From assembly GCF_014697625.1 (NCBI RefSeq), contig NZ_JACJSG010000036.1, forward strand, positions 1-64,000: 64,000 nt of DNA. Direction: 5' to 3'. Below are positions 23,968 through 33,200 of this stretch, in pieces. A model generated the notes under the pieces. It was not told where the DNA came from. It made no database searches and saw nothing but the letters and a program-made list of their open reading frames with translations. Origin of the DNA: Anabaena azotica FACHB-119 (GTDB lineage Bacteria; Cyanobacteriota; Cyanobacteriia; Cyanobacteriales; Nostocaceae). Position 1 is the stretch's first letter; each line of letters opens with the position of its first letter. The position numbers were made by a program, and so were the translations under genes.

Positions 23968-25701
23968 ATGAGTAACTATATCAACCGACGCGAATATGCC
24001 AACACATTTGGGCCGACAATAGGCGATCGCATCCGTCTAGCCGACACAGATTTATTTATTGAAGTCGAACAAGATTTCACGACCTACGGTGGCACGCAAT
24101 ACGGGGATGAAGTGAAATTTGGCGGTGGGAAGGTGATCCGCGATGGCATGGGTCAATCTCCCATCTCCAATGCTGATGGTGCTGTCGATGTGGTGATTAC
24201 CAACGCTTTGATTCTTGATTGGTGGGGCATTGTGAAAGCTGATATCGGCATTAAGGGAGGGATAATTGTCGAAATTGGTAAAGCAGGCAACCCCCACATT
24301 CAAGACGACATCAATATCATCATTGGCCCTGGCACAGAGGTGATCGCGGGAGAAGGCAAGATTCTCACGGCGGGAGCAATCGATACCCACATTCACTTTA
24401 TTTGTCCTCAGCAAATCGAAACAGCCCTCGCCTCTGGGACGACTACCATGATTGGCGGTGGTACTGGCCCCGCGACTGGCACTCTTGCCACAACTTGCAC
24501 TCCCGGCCCTTGGAACATTTACCGGATGTTAGAAGCTGCCGAAGCTTTCCCACTTAATATTGGGTTGCTGGGCAAGGGCAATACTAGCAAACCCGAAGGA
24601 TTGATTGAGCAAGTGAATGCGGGAGTCATCGGTTTAAAGATCCACGAAGACTGGGGAGCCACCTCTGCTGCCATTGACAATTGTCTTAACGTTGCAGATA
24701 TGTACGATGTACAAGTGGCGATTCACACTGACTCCCTGAATGAAGCTGGGTTTGTGGACACCACCATTGCGGCATTTAAAGACCGTGTTATTCACACCTT
24801 CCATACTGAAGGGGCTGGTGGAGGTCATTCACCTGACATTCTCAGAGTGTGCAGTTACGCCAATGTTTTGCCAGCTTCGACAAATCCCACCCGTCCCTAC
24901 ACCATCAACACATTTGATGAACACAAAGATATGTTGATGGTGTGTCATCACCTCGACAAAAACATTCCTGAAGATGTCAAATTTGCTGAATCAAGGATTC
25001 GCAAGGAAACGATCGCGGCGGAAGACCTCTTGCACGATATGGGTGCAATCAGCATCATGTCTTCCGATTCCCAAGCAATGGGACGAGTTGGGGAAGTGAT
25101 CATTCGCACTTGGCAAACTGCCCACAAGATGAAAGTACAAAAGGGTTTATTGCCCTCTCCCGACAATCTGCATGAAACCCATGATAATTTCCGGGCAAAG
25201 CGATATGTTGCTAAATATACTATTAATCCGGCGATCGCTCATGGAATTTCCCATCATGTGGGTTCAATTGAAAAAGGTAAGTTGGCGGATTTGTGTTTGT
25301 GGAAACCTGCCTTTTTTGGTGTGAAACCAGATGCTGTCATTAAAGGCGGTATGATTGTTTGGGCGCAAATGGGCGATGCCAACGCCAGTATTTCCACACC
25401 TGAACCCGTATATATGCGACCAATGTTTGCCGCTTTTGGCAAGGCCATAGCAAACACCTCTGTTACCTTTGTTTCCCAAGCTGCATTAGAACAAAATATA
25501 GGCGCTCAACTTGGTTTATCCAAGCGTTTACTAGCAGTTACTAATACACGTAAAGTGAGTAAAAAAGATTTGAAACTCAATGATACAACTCCCCGGATTG
25601 AAGTTGATCCAGAAACATTCTACGTCAGGGTGGATGGGAAGTTGTTGACCTGTGAACCCGCCACCTCTTTACCAATGGCACAGCGTTATTTTTTGTTTTA
25701 A
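23968..25701 (+). CDS. ureC: Urease alpha subunit (catalytic)
   Basis: This 577-residue catalytic subunit carries the bis-nickel site. Nickel ligands and catalytic residues are all visible: H141 and H143 (DTHIHF), the lysine that becomes carbamylated, K224 (GLKIHEDWG), HTDSLNEAGF, GAGGGHSPDIL, flap C326-H327 (MVCHHLDKN) and D367 (SSDSQAMGR). AGGAG precedes the ATG. It lies last in the cluster, behind the accessory genes, instead of directly after ureB as in the common ureABC order. Confidence 0.98.
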   Translation: MSNYINRREYANTFGPTIGDRIRLADTDLFIEVEQDFTTYGGTQYGDEVKFGGGKVIRDGMGQSPISNADGAVDVVITNALILDWWGIVKADIGIKGGIIVEIGKAGNPHIQDDINIIIGPGTEVIAGEGKILTAGAIDTHIHFICPQQIETALASGTTTMIGGGTGPATGTLATTCTPGPWNIYRMLEAAEAFPLNIGLLGKGNTSKPEGLIEQVNAGVIGLKIHEDWGATSAAIDNCLNVADMYDVQVAIHTDSLNEAGFVDTTIAAFKDRVIHTFHTEGAGGGHSPDILRVCSYANVLPASTNPTRPYTINTFDEHKDMLMVCHHLDKNIPEDVKFAESRIRKETIAAEDLLHDMGAISIMSSDSQAMGRVGEVIIRTWQTAHKMKVQKGLLPSPDNLHETHDNFRAKRYVAKYTINPAIAHGISHHVGSIEKGKLADLCLWKPAFFGVKPDAVIKGGMIVWAQMGDANASISTPEPVYMRPMFAAFGKAIANTSVTFVSQAALEQNIGAQLGLSKRLLAVTNTRKVSKKDLKLNDTTPRIEVDPETFYVRVDGKLLTCEPATSLPMAQRYFLF

Positions 25702-25742
25702 CCCAGAAATATATGCTACCCCAACAAGAAAACCATTCATCA

Positions 25743-25865
25743 AGCATATTTTGGGTAAATGAGGTACAAGCGTAAAACCCAAAACTATGTAGAGACGTTA
25801 CATGTAACGTCTCTACAGTATTTCATGAATAGCGAAACTGCTGATAACTGATAACTGATAACTGA
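25743..25865. repeat. Miniature repeat family E, copy 2, followed by STRR
   Basis: AGCATATTTTGGGTAAATG starts the element, the 28-base palindrome lies at about 25789-25816, and AGCGAAACTGCTG ends it near 25843. Three GATAACT heptamers follow to 25865. It sits between ureC and a convergent radical SAM gene, where the palindrome could act as a bidirectional transcription stop. Confidence 0.85.
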
Positions 25866-25866
25866 T

Positions 25867-26490
25867 TTAAGTCAATTCCAGCCAACCTTGATAACCAGTA
25901 ACAATGCGGTTTCCATCTTTGAGGATGTGGACTTCTATTTGGTCACTAGCCCAAGTAATTTTATCTGCAAAGGCTGGGTTAAAGACGTGAACTTTTTGAT
26001 TTCTGGAAGAAACAGGAGAATCTGGCGAATTAATTGCTAAAGACTCCACAAATGGCCCATCAATCAAAATATCTAGTTGTTCTAATAATGCTTGGGAACC
26101 AGGAGGTGCAGATTCAGATTGGAGTTGTTTGAGGGTGAAGCCTGTAAAAGACATGACATTTAAACCAGCAGCTTTTAACTTAGCAGCGAGTTGCGCCAAT
26201 GCTGTCGCTTGGTAAAAAGGTTCTCCGCCAGAAAATGTGACACCTTGATTTTGTGGTTTACTCAAAATTTGCTCGACGAGGGAATCTACAGAAACTAATT
26301 GGTTAATTTCAAATGGCCAGGAATCAGGATTAAAGCACCCCGGACACTCACGGGGACAACCTTGTACCCAAACAACTGCACGACAACCAGGGCCATTTAC
26401 CTCTGACTCATCAATGTAACCCATGATGTTGAGATAGCCTGGGGGAATTTCTGCAATTGTCATTGATGGGTTGGTTGATTGAGTTTCCAT
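25867..26490 (-). CDS. Radical SAM activase-like protein (NrdG-type, 4Fe-4S single-cluster)
   Basis: This 207-residue protein is of the anaerobic ribonucleotide reductase-activating / pyruvate-formate-lyase activase group. The cluster-binding motif is C45-x3-C49-x2-C52 (QGCPRECPGC), followed by the SAM-binding GVTFSGGEPF. No anaerobic reductase or glycyl-radical enzyme gene is in the window, so the partner is unknown. GGAG lies 6 bases before the ATG. A second radical SAM gene lies upstream on the same strand. Confidence 0.85.
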   Translation of the reverse strand: METQSTNPSMTIAEIPPGYLNIMGYIDESEVNGPGCRAVVWVQGCPRECPGCFNPDSWPFEINQLVSVDSLVEQILSKPQNQGVTFSGGEPFYQATALAQLAAKLKAAGLNVMSFTGFTLKQLQSESAPPGSQALLEQLDILIDGPFVESLAINSPDSPVSSRNQKVHVFNPAFADKITWASDQIEVHILKDGNRIVTGYQGWLELT

Positions 26491-26607
26491 ATGTTTCTCC
26501 TTGGAATTGTGATTTGTTAGTTATGTAAGGAGTGGGGAAAGTAGGGGGAGTGGAGTAGGGTAAGAATTTCTATTTACCTTATTTGCTTTGTGTATCTTGT
26601 CTTCTTC

Positions 26608-26729
26608 AGGACTTACGCAAGTGTCAAAATTGGTGGTTGGTGCGTGACGCTACAAGTCTCATGACTAAGTTCAAATATTATCGCTCCTCACACACCCTAC
26701 AGAAAAAATCTACCAGTTGCGTAAGTCCT
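26608..26729. repeat. 122-bp miniature inverted-repeat element (family A-prime), copy 1
   Basis: The ends AGGACTTACGCAAGTGTC and CAGTTGCGTAAGTCCT are inverted. The copy at 41009-41130 has the same length and high identity in opposite orientation, so the borders are well defined. The terminal sequence is shared with families A and B although the interiors differ. Confidence 0.88.
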
Positions 26730-26731
26730 AT

Positions 26732-26843
26732 TCTCATCTCCCTCATCTCCCTCATCTCCCTCATCCCCCTCATCTCCCTCATCTCCCTCATCCCCCTCAT
26801 CCCCCTCATCTCCCTCATCTCCCCTACACCCCTACACCCCTAT
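26732..26843. repeat. Nonamer array (CATCTCCCT) and ACACCCCT repeats
   Basis: At least ten CATCTCCCT / CATCCCCCT nonamers are followed by CTACACCCC units. The last units encode the C-terminal residues (GVGV) and stop codon of the minus-strand radical SAM gene. Confidence 0.88.
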
Positions 26844-27639
26844 AACGCACCGGAATATTTGTCGCACAGTTGATTGTGTCAGCTAAGGCGGTAATAATAT
26901 CAGTACTAATACATTTGAGTTGGTGCATGGCATTGGGGATAAATTCAGTCGCATCATTCCCTCTAGCTTCTAATTGTCGAACTAAGACGCGGGGACGGGT
27001 GGGAACGTTAAGTTGAATTTCATTAGGTTGTAAACGCTGTATCTGTTGGATGTAAAGTTCTATCATTTCTGTTGTCCAAGGGGACAACACCATTGTTTGA
27101 ATAGCTAGGTTCCCTTGATATTCCCCTCGAAATTGCTCGATACCTGCGAGGATGTACGGTAAATTAATTGTCGCTACAGGTTGGTTGACGCGCTGCAATT
27201 GATTTGACGAAATAGCGTCTAATTTAGCTGCAACAATGTCTGCTGATTTTAGCGCATGGCGGACTTGAGGATCTTTGAGTAATGTAGCGTTGGTTAAAAC
27301 TACGGTAGGTCGTTTTGTTAGTTGTTTTGCGATCGCCAAAATTTCCCCTAAATTTAATGCTAAAGTAGGTTCGCCACTACCACTGAGGGTGACAACATCT
27401 ACTTGTTCATCAAAAGCAAGTGCTTGCAAATCCTCAATAATTTGGGATGTATTCACAAAAATCTGACGCTGATTGGTATGTGTTTGAATTTTCCCTAATT
27501 GACAGTAGACACAGTTAAACGAGCAGGTAGATACCACCCCAATTGGATCGATACCTAGAGAATTTCCAAATCGCCAAGATTTGACAGGCCCGTACACAGA
27601 GGAACACTTGAGACTTTGTATGGATTGCATTGCACTCAT
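26824..27639 (-). CDS. Radical SAM protein (COG0731-like Fe-S oxidoreductase)
   Basis: This 271-residue radical SAM enzyme has the motif C39-x3-C43-x2-C46 (STCSFNCVYC) and the segments VDVVTLSGSGEPTLALNLGE and VVLTNATLL. It resembles the small radical SAM family related to wyosine-synthesis enzymes, but the reaction is not known. The start MSAMQSIQSLKCSSVYGP is typical. The last codons run into the ACACCCCT repeat, so the native C-terminus has probably been replaced by repeat sequence. Confidence 0.85.
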   Translation of the reverse strand: MSAMQSIQSLKCSSVYGPVKSWRFGNSLGIDPIGVVSTCSFNCVYCQLGKIQTHTNQRQIFVNTSQIIEDLQALAFDEQVDVVTLSGSGEPTLALNLGEILAIAKQLTKRPTVVLTNATLLKDPQVRHALKSADIVAAKLDAISSNQLQRVNQPVATINLPYILAGIEQFRGEYQGNLAIQTMVLSPWTTEMIELYIQQIQRLQPNEIQLNVPTRPRVLVRQLEARGNDATEFIPNAMHQLKCISTDIITALADTINCATNIPVRYRGVGV

Positions 27640-27778
27640 ATTTGTTCTATCACCATAATGGCGATCGCCTAAGAGTCATAAGCAAAAATCTATAGCCATA
27701 ACATGAGGAACTTGTGAGGTTATTAGTCATCAGTCAAGTTCAGATGACTGAAAAAATAGATACGTTGAAAACTACATA

Positions 27779-27863
27779 CAGCATATTTTTGGTAAATGAG
27801 AAACCATGTAGAGACGTTACATGTAACGTCTCTACAGTATTTCACGAATAGCGAAACGGCTGT
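27779..27863. repeat. Miniature repeat family E, copy 3 (internally shortened)
   Basis: CAGCATATTTTTGGTAAATGAG leads to the same 28-base palindrome and the end CACGAATAGCGAAACGGCTGT. It lacks about 17 bp present in the left half of the other copies. Confidence 0.85.
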
Positions 27864-27890
27864 AATTACTCAAATAAAATATGCTAAAAT

Positions 27891-27914
27891 CCCCATTATC
27901 TTGTAGATAAGGGG
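27891..27914 (-). terminator. Candidate terminator of the eCIS-core/lipoprotein unit
   Basis: CCCCTTATCT-ACA-AGATAATGGGG (minus strand) forms a stem with one bulged base, followed by ATTTTAG. It lies 85 bp beyond the stop of the minus-strand lipoprotein gene. Confidence 0.5.
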
Positions 27915-27998
27915 AGGTTCAAGGGGTTATTTTAATATTTTGATGTTAGCAAAAATACTTTTCCCACATTTTCTAAAGATTCACTTGATAAATGCTGT

Positions 27999-28436
27999 CT
28001 AACGCTCAATTTTTTTCAAGTCGTATAATCGAAACCAAGTAGGGTCTGTATAATTATTCCCTACAACTGTTACTATGGCTTTATCGCCAACTGATATTTT
28101 GCGATCGCGAGCTTCATCTGTCCTCCAAGAAAATTTGAGTTCATCGGTTGGAAGGTTTGATGCTACGTTAGTGGGTTGTGTTTCTTCAACTTTCAGGGTA
28201 AGGTAGGTATAAAAATTTTGCACCCTCGCCGTTTTGCTACGGTCTACAATATTAAACTCTTTGACTGTTCCAATCGCTTCAAACTTTACATTGGAGCTAT
28301 CCTCTGTTTGCATGACAATTACCTTATCTGATGGATAGTGAGTGTTTGTATTGGAGTTTGCTTTTAATTCTTTTGGAAATATAGAACAACTCATGAGAAT
28401 TATCCCTAGAAAAAAATACAGCCATGCTTGCTTCAT
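27999..28436 (-). CDS. Putative lipoprotein paired with the eCIS-core protein
   Basis: This 145-residue protein has a lipoprotein signal peptide (WLYFFLGIILMSC; lipobox LMSC). The mature part is small and beta-rich (VKFEAIGTVKEFNIV, TYLTLKVEETQP, ISVGDKAIVTVVGNNY), an OB-like or barrel-like pattern. No family is recognised. It starts only 20 bp after the stop of the DUF4157 protein gene, in the same orientation, so the two are very probably co-transcribed. A role as periplasmic partner, adaptor or immunity protein is speculation from context. Confidence 0.75.
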   Translation of the reverse strand: MKQAWLYFFLGIILMSCSIFPKELKANSNTNTHYPSDKVIVMQTEDSSNVKFEAIGTVKEFNIVDRSKTARVQNFYTYLTLKVEETQPTNVASNLPTDELKFSWRTDEARDRKISVGDKAIVTVVGNNYTDPTWFRLYDLKKIER

Positions 28437-28456
28437 AGTTATACCTACCTAATTAA

Positions 28457-29974
28457 TCAATCATGGCGTTCGTTTGGTTCAAGGGGTGCTACTGTTACAG
28501 ACTTATCACCTGCTTTGTACATTTGATATATGTCTTTGTATAAAGCATTAGGTAAGCAAATTCCCCAGAGCGAACCGCTTGGTGCAGCTTTACCCGCACT
28601 TCTGACTGCTTCAACAGCAAAGGTTGTACAATTGAACGAGTACAGGTTATATTTAGCATTCCGCTTTGAGTTGACGTAATTAAGTAAACTTCCTACCTCA
28701 ATTTGTGTTAAGTTATACTCTTTTGTTCCCTTTGGGGTATGGGCTGTATCTGGTTCTTCAACTCGTCCAGGTACATTTTTAAAAGGATTTAATGAAAATC
28801 CAGTGTGCATGGGATTGGTACTAGCTCCAGCGCCAGGAGTTTGTCCTTGATCAATTCGTGATTGTTCCTCGGCGCTGAAATTGCTGGCTCGATTAACCAG
28901 AGGCCAAAAACCAAATGCAGTAGAGCCAGATTTAAGTAAAGTTTGAGTTGGTTCACCAATAGTTGGGGGAATTTGTTTTTTGTTTGTATATTCTAAGCTG
29001 ATCCAAGAATGTCCAACCCGCGCCTCTTTAATAAGCTCTTGTAATGTTAAATCACTACGATTTACTGTTTCTGTGTCAGCGTGCAACTTGAGTTTAGCGA
29101 CTGGTTTGCTAGGCAGAGCAGGAGAAGGTGGAGATGCACCCGCAGCGTCTCCTGCTGCGGGTGTGAGTGAAATCTGTTGATCTGTTTGCTGAATGTTTAG
29201 CTTGGGCTGAATTACACCTTTTTGCTGCACTACATGGGTTAATTCATGCGCCATCAACTCATTATTTGCTGGAGTTTTACCTGCACCAAAGTAAATATCG
29301 CTACCATAAGTAAAAGCTTGTGCGCCTAATTGTTGGTTCATCTGTACTGCTGTACTGTCATTATGCACAAGCACATTGCTAAAGTCATGACCAAAGCGGG
29401 GTTCCATGAAGTTTCGCACTTCATTTGATAAAGGACTTCCCCCTCCTTTAGTGCTATCTAGCAAACTCTCAATATTATCCGTTGTTTGATCTGGCAAGCT
29501 GTCATTTTTGGCAAGTTGTAGCAAAGGTTTGGTTTGGGCTTTCCCTTGTGTCTGCTCACAAGCAACATATTCTTGTGGCGTTGTATGTTGTGAATCTATG
29601 GCTTCAATATTTGTCGTTGACTCAGGTTTAGCCATCCGCATAACCTGCTTTGCTACAAAATCTGCTTCCTGCTCATATTTGTCTCCTGGTTCTCCCATCG
29701 CCAACTTTGCCTGTGGACAACGCAATGGTATGCGACTAATATCATGACCAGAAGACTTTCGTTGAATGGTGTTTGATAACAAGGATTGCTCGTCACTAGT
29801 CTGGCTTGTTGGCAGCTGAGTTGATGGTGATGTTACTGTTTGGATATCATTATTGGATGGTAAACCAAAGCCGCGTATTGGATTCGCTAGTGTTGGAGTA
29901 TTTGGTGAAACGAGCGATGGATTTGAAAAATCTGATGTACCTGCTTTTCTATGCCCAAACTTGAAATTGTTCAT
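28457..29974 (-). CDS. eCIS-core (DUF4157) protein with C-terminal papain-like Cys/His domain
   Basis: This protein has 505 residues from the ATG at 29974 (GGAG upstream); a 5-residue longer start is possible. The N-terminal 75 residues are disordered. The segment IPLRCPQAKLAMGEPGDKYE leads into the DUF4157 core: PLSNEVRNFMEPRFGHDFSN, VLVHND and the zinc-protease-like helix MAHELTHVVQQ (HELTH at 243-247). This domain is known from cargo of extracellular contractile injection systems (eCIS). After a Pro-rich linker, residues about 300-490 contain GHSWISLEY (H322) and LYSFNCTTFAVEAVRSAG (C449), the His-then-Cys order of permuted NlpC/P60-like or LRAT-like papain folds. A hydrolytic effector is inferred. 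No sheath, tube or baseplate genes are in the window. Confidence 0.82.
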   Translation of the reverse strand: MNNFKFGHRKAGTSDFSNPSLVSPNTPTLANPIRGFGLPSNNDIQTVTSPSTQLPTSQTSDEQSLLSNTIQRKSSGHDISRIPLRCPQAKLAMGEPGDKYEQEADFVAKQVMRMAKPESTTNIEAIDSQHTTPQEYVACEQTQGKAQTKPLLQLAKNDSLPDQTTDNIESLLDSTKGGGSPLSNEVRNFMEPRFGHDFSNVLVHNDSTAVQMNQQLGAQAFTYGSDIYFGAGKTPANNELMAHELTHVVQQKGVIQPKLNIQQTDQQISLTPAAGDAAGASPPSPALPSKPVAKLKLHADTETVNRSDLTLQELIKEARVGHSWISLEYTNKKQIPPTIGEPTQTLLKSGSTAFGFWPLVNRASNFSAEEQSRIDQGQTPGAGASTNPMHTGFSLNPFKNVPGRVEEPDTAHTPKGTKEYNLTQIEVGSLLNYVNSKRNAKYNLYSFNCTTFAVEAVRSAGKAAPSGSLWGICLPNALYKDIYQMYKAGDKSVTVAPLEPNERHD

Positions 29975-30294
29975 CTCATCTTTCTCCATTACTGGGTAAA
30001 GCCTAGATTTTTACTTCCAGGTCTTCTCTATTAGCAAATTTTACAATTTGTAGAAAGGTGAGCGCTATCGACTTTAGTCTAATTCTGAGCGCAGAATTAT
30101 AAATTTTTGTAAATATTACTTTAAAGTAAATATAATAATTTATTTATAAAGTCAATATAAAAATTGATAGTTCAGATAAATTGAAGAAATTAGCATACTA
30201 TCAAATCTGTATAAGCACTAACTAAATAATGGCTCAAAAGCTTTATTCTAGAGAGCATAAACCTCTAAGAAATTACTTGATAAATTTTTGATAA
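29975..30294. other. AT-rich divergent intergenic region
   Basis: The 320 bp between the divergent eCIS-core gene and hybrid kinase gene are strongly AT-rich and contain no repeat family seen elsewhere in the window. Both promoters should lie here, but I cannot assign elements with confidence. Confidence 0.4.
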
Positions 30295-33200
30295 ATGGGC
30301 GCTATGCTTATTGATTCTCAACCAAATAAGATTTTATTAATTGATAAGTTTTGGGAAAATTGGTTTGTTTTGTCCGAGATTTTTACAGAGGAAGAATATT
30401 TATTGCGACAATTTAATAGTGCTAAGAATGCAATTATTAATGTTTTTAAGTTTATGCCCGATCTGATTTTAATAGATGATTCTATCAAGCAAACAGATGG
30501 ACATTTTTTCTGCAAAAAATTAAAAGCTGAGATCACAACTCAGCATATACCTATAATTTTACTAACCTGTATAGATAAACTGGCAGAATATAATACTTAT
30601 TTTCAGGTGGGTGTATCTGATTTTATTATTAAACCCTTACGTAAGGAAGAATGTTATTTCCGTGTTAGAAATCAGTTAATTCTGAAAAATGTCTATAAGG
30701 GGTTTACAGGAGAAAAAACTGCTTGCCAAGAACTTATTAATGAGAATAAAAAAGAATACTATTTTCAAGGTTTAGAGTTAAAAGGTAAAAAAATAAAAAG
30801 TCAATTTTTCTCTTCTAAAGTATTAGATGGCAATGACAAAAATAGCAAGCATAATAAAACGCCAGAGCAATTGCAAAATAGCACTATCAGGCTTTGGAAA
30901 GACAATTTAGTATTAACGGAATTGGCAAAGGATCAAGTATTGTATCAAGGAAATTTAAAAGCAGCCTTTGCAGAAATAACAACTGCGGCATCTGTGAATT
31001 TAGACATAGAGCGAGCTAGTATTTGGTTGTATAACGAAACAGCTACTAGCATTGAATGTTTTGACTTGTTTGAGTATAGCCACAATCGCCACAGTGAAGG
31101 ATTAACTGTATTAACAGCAGATTATCCAGCTTATTTTCAAGCTTTACATCAAGAGGAAGCGATCGCCGCAGATGATGCTCACACAGATACCAGAACTCAA
31201 GCATTTTCCCACAGTTACTTAACACCATTTAATATCACTTCCATTTTAGATACACCCATTCGTCTCGCAGGTAAAACCGTAGGGGTTTTATGTTTGGAAA
31301 CGGTAGGAAAAGCTCATCATTGGACACCAGAAGACCAGAACTTTGCTCGTTCTTTAACTAATTTAGCTTCCTTAGCTTTAGAAGCGCGGGAACGCCAAAG
31401 AGCAGAAGCAGCATATCGAATTTCTGAACAAAAACTAGCATCCGCATTTAGAGCATCTCCTGACCCCATCGCCCTTTGTACTTATCCAGAGATTCGTTAC
31501 ATTGAAGTTAATGATAGTTTTTGTCGCCTCTTTGGTTATGATCGTTCTCAAGTTATTGGTAGTACTGGTGAAGAATTAAATATTTGGGTAAATACACAAG
31601 AGTTACATTTTATTGCACAAATCATCGAAAGAACTAAAGCCATTCGCAATCATGAAGTAGATTTTCAAACTAGCAGTGGCGAAATTAAGACGGCGCTGTT
31701 TAGTGCAGAGTTAATCGAAATTGATGGACAGAAGTATATCCTGGGTACTGCTAAAGACATAACAGAACGCAAACAAGCGGAAGCGGAAAGCCGTTTACTA
31801 CTGTTAGCAACCCAAGCGATCGCCCGTGCAGTTGACGTTAAAAGTGCTTTAACGCTAGTATTGCGGGTAATATGTCAAACCATTGGCTGGGATTTTGGCG
31901 AAGCCTGGACACCCAATCGTGAATCGAGAGTTTTAGAACATAGTTTGGTCTGTTACTTTGAGGAAGCTGATTTAACTGAATTTTGTCATCAAAGCAAAGA
32001 CCTCAAAATGGCCCTGGGTGAGGGACTACCGGGACGAATTTGGCAAACTCAACAACCAGCATGGATTGAAGATGTTTCTCAAATCAAGCAACCGCAATTT
32101 TTGCGAGGGTTACAAGCCAAAAAAGTCGGGTTAAAAGCCTGCTTTGGTATTCCCATCATTGCTAGAAGAGAAGTGTTAGCAGTTTTGGTATTTTTTAAGC
32201 GTAGTTCCACCCTAGTAGATAAGCGTTTGCTCATGTTTTTAGGTGCTGTTGCTACTCAATTAGGCGCATTAATTGAGCGCAAACTCATAGAAGCGGCGCA
32301 TAGAAACAGCGAAGAACGTTTACAACTAGCCTTAGAAGCCAGTGATTTAGGGTTGTGGGATTGGAACCTCGCCACAGGTAAAGTCTATCGGGACTGTCGG
32401 TGGCAAAAGATGTTAGGCTACCCAGCACAAGAAAAGGAAGATCATCAAACAGCAATATGGAATTTGATACATCCCGAAGATTTAGCCGCAGTTAAATCAA
32501 CAATCATCTCTCACCTAGAAGGCGCTACTCCCCTTTATGAAATAGAAATGCGGATGCTTTGCGCCTCCGGCGAGTGGAAATGGATACAATCTCGTGGTCA
32601 AATTGTGGAACGGAACAAACAGGGTACAGCTTTACGGATGACTGGTACTCATAAAGATATCACAGAGCGCAAAATTTTAGAAAAAGAACTACAATTGCGC
32701 GAAGCTCGTCTCAATGCCTTTTTCAGTGGCGCTCCTGTGGGTATGAGCATTTTAGATAATCAACTGCGGTTTGTGCAAATTAACGAGTTGATAGCAGATA
32801 TTCATGGTAAACCGACACAAGCACATATTGGCAAAAGCCTTCAGGAGATAGCACCGCAAATTGCCCCCTTAATCACGCCATTTTGCCAACAGGTACTCTT
32901 AACTGGTCAACCAATACTGAATTTAGAACTCAGCCTTCCCGCCACCAACCAACCAGATAGCTTGCGTCACTTTTTAGTATCGTATTTTCCCATACCTGGG
33001 GAGGATAATCAGCTTTCTGGCGTGGGTACAGTTATGGTAGAAATTAGCGATCGCAAACGCGCCGAAGAAGCACTCAAAGACAGCGCAGAAAGGCAAAGAG
33101 CGATCGCCCAAGTAATTCAAAGAATGCGCCAAACTCTAGATTTAGAAAGCATATTTGCCGCTACCACCGAAGAATTAAGACAAGTCCTCAACTGCGATCG

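Noticed and set aside
24052..24414. Minus-strand 120-residue open frame within ureC
   Set aside because: It lies entirely inside the highly conserved ureC reading frame, has no ribosome-binding site and no protein-family features.
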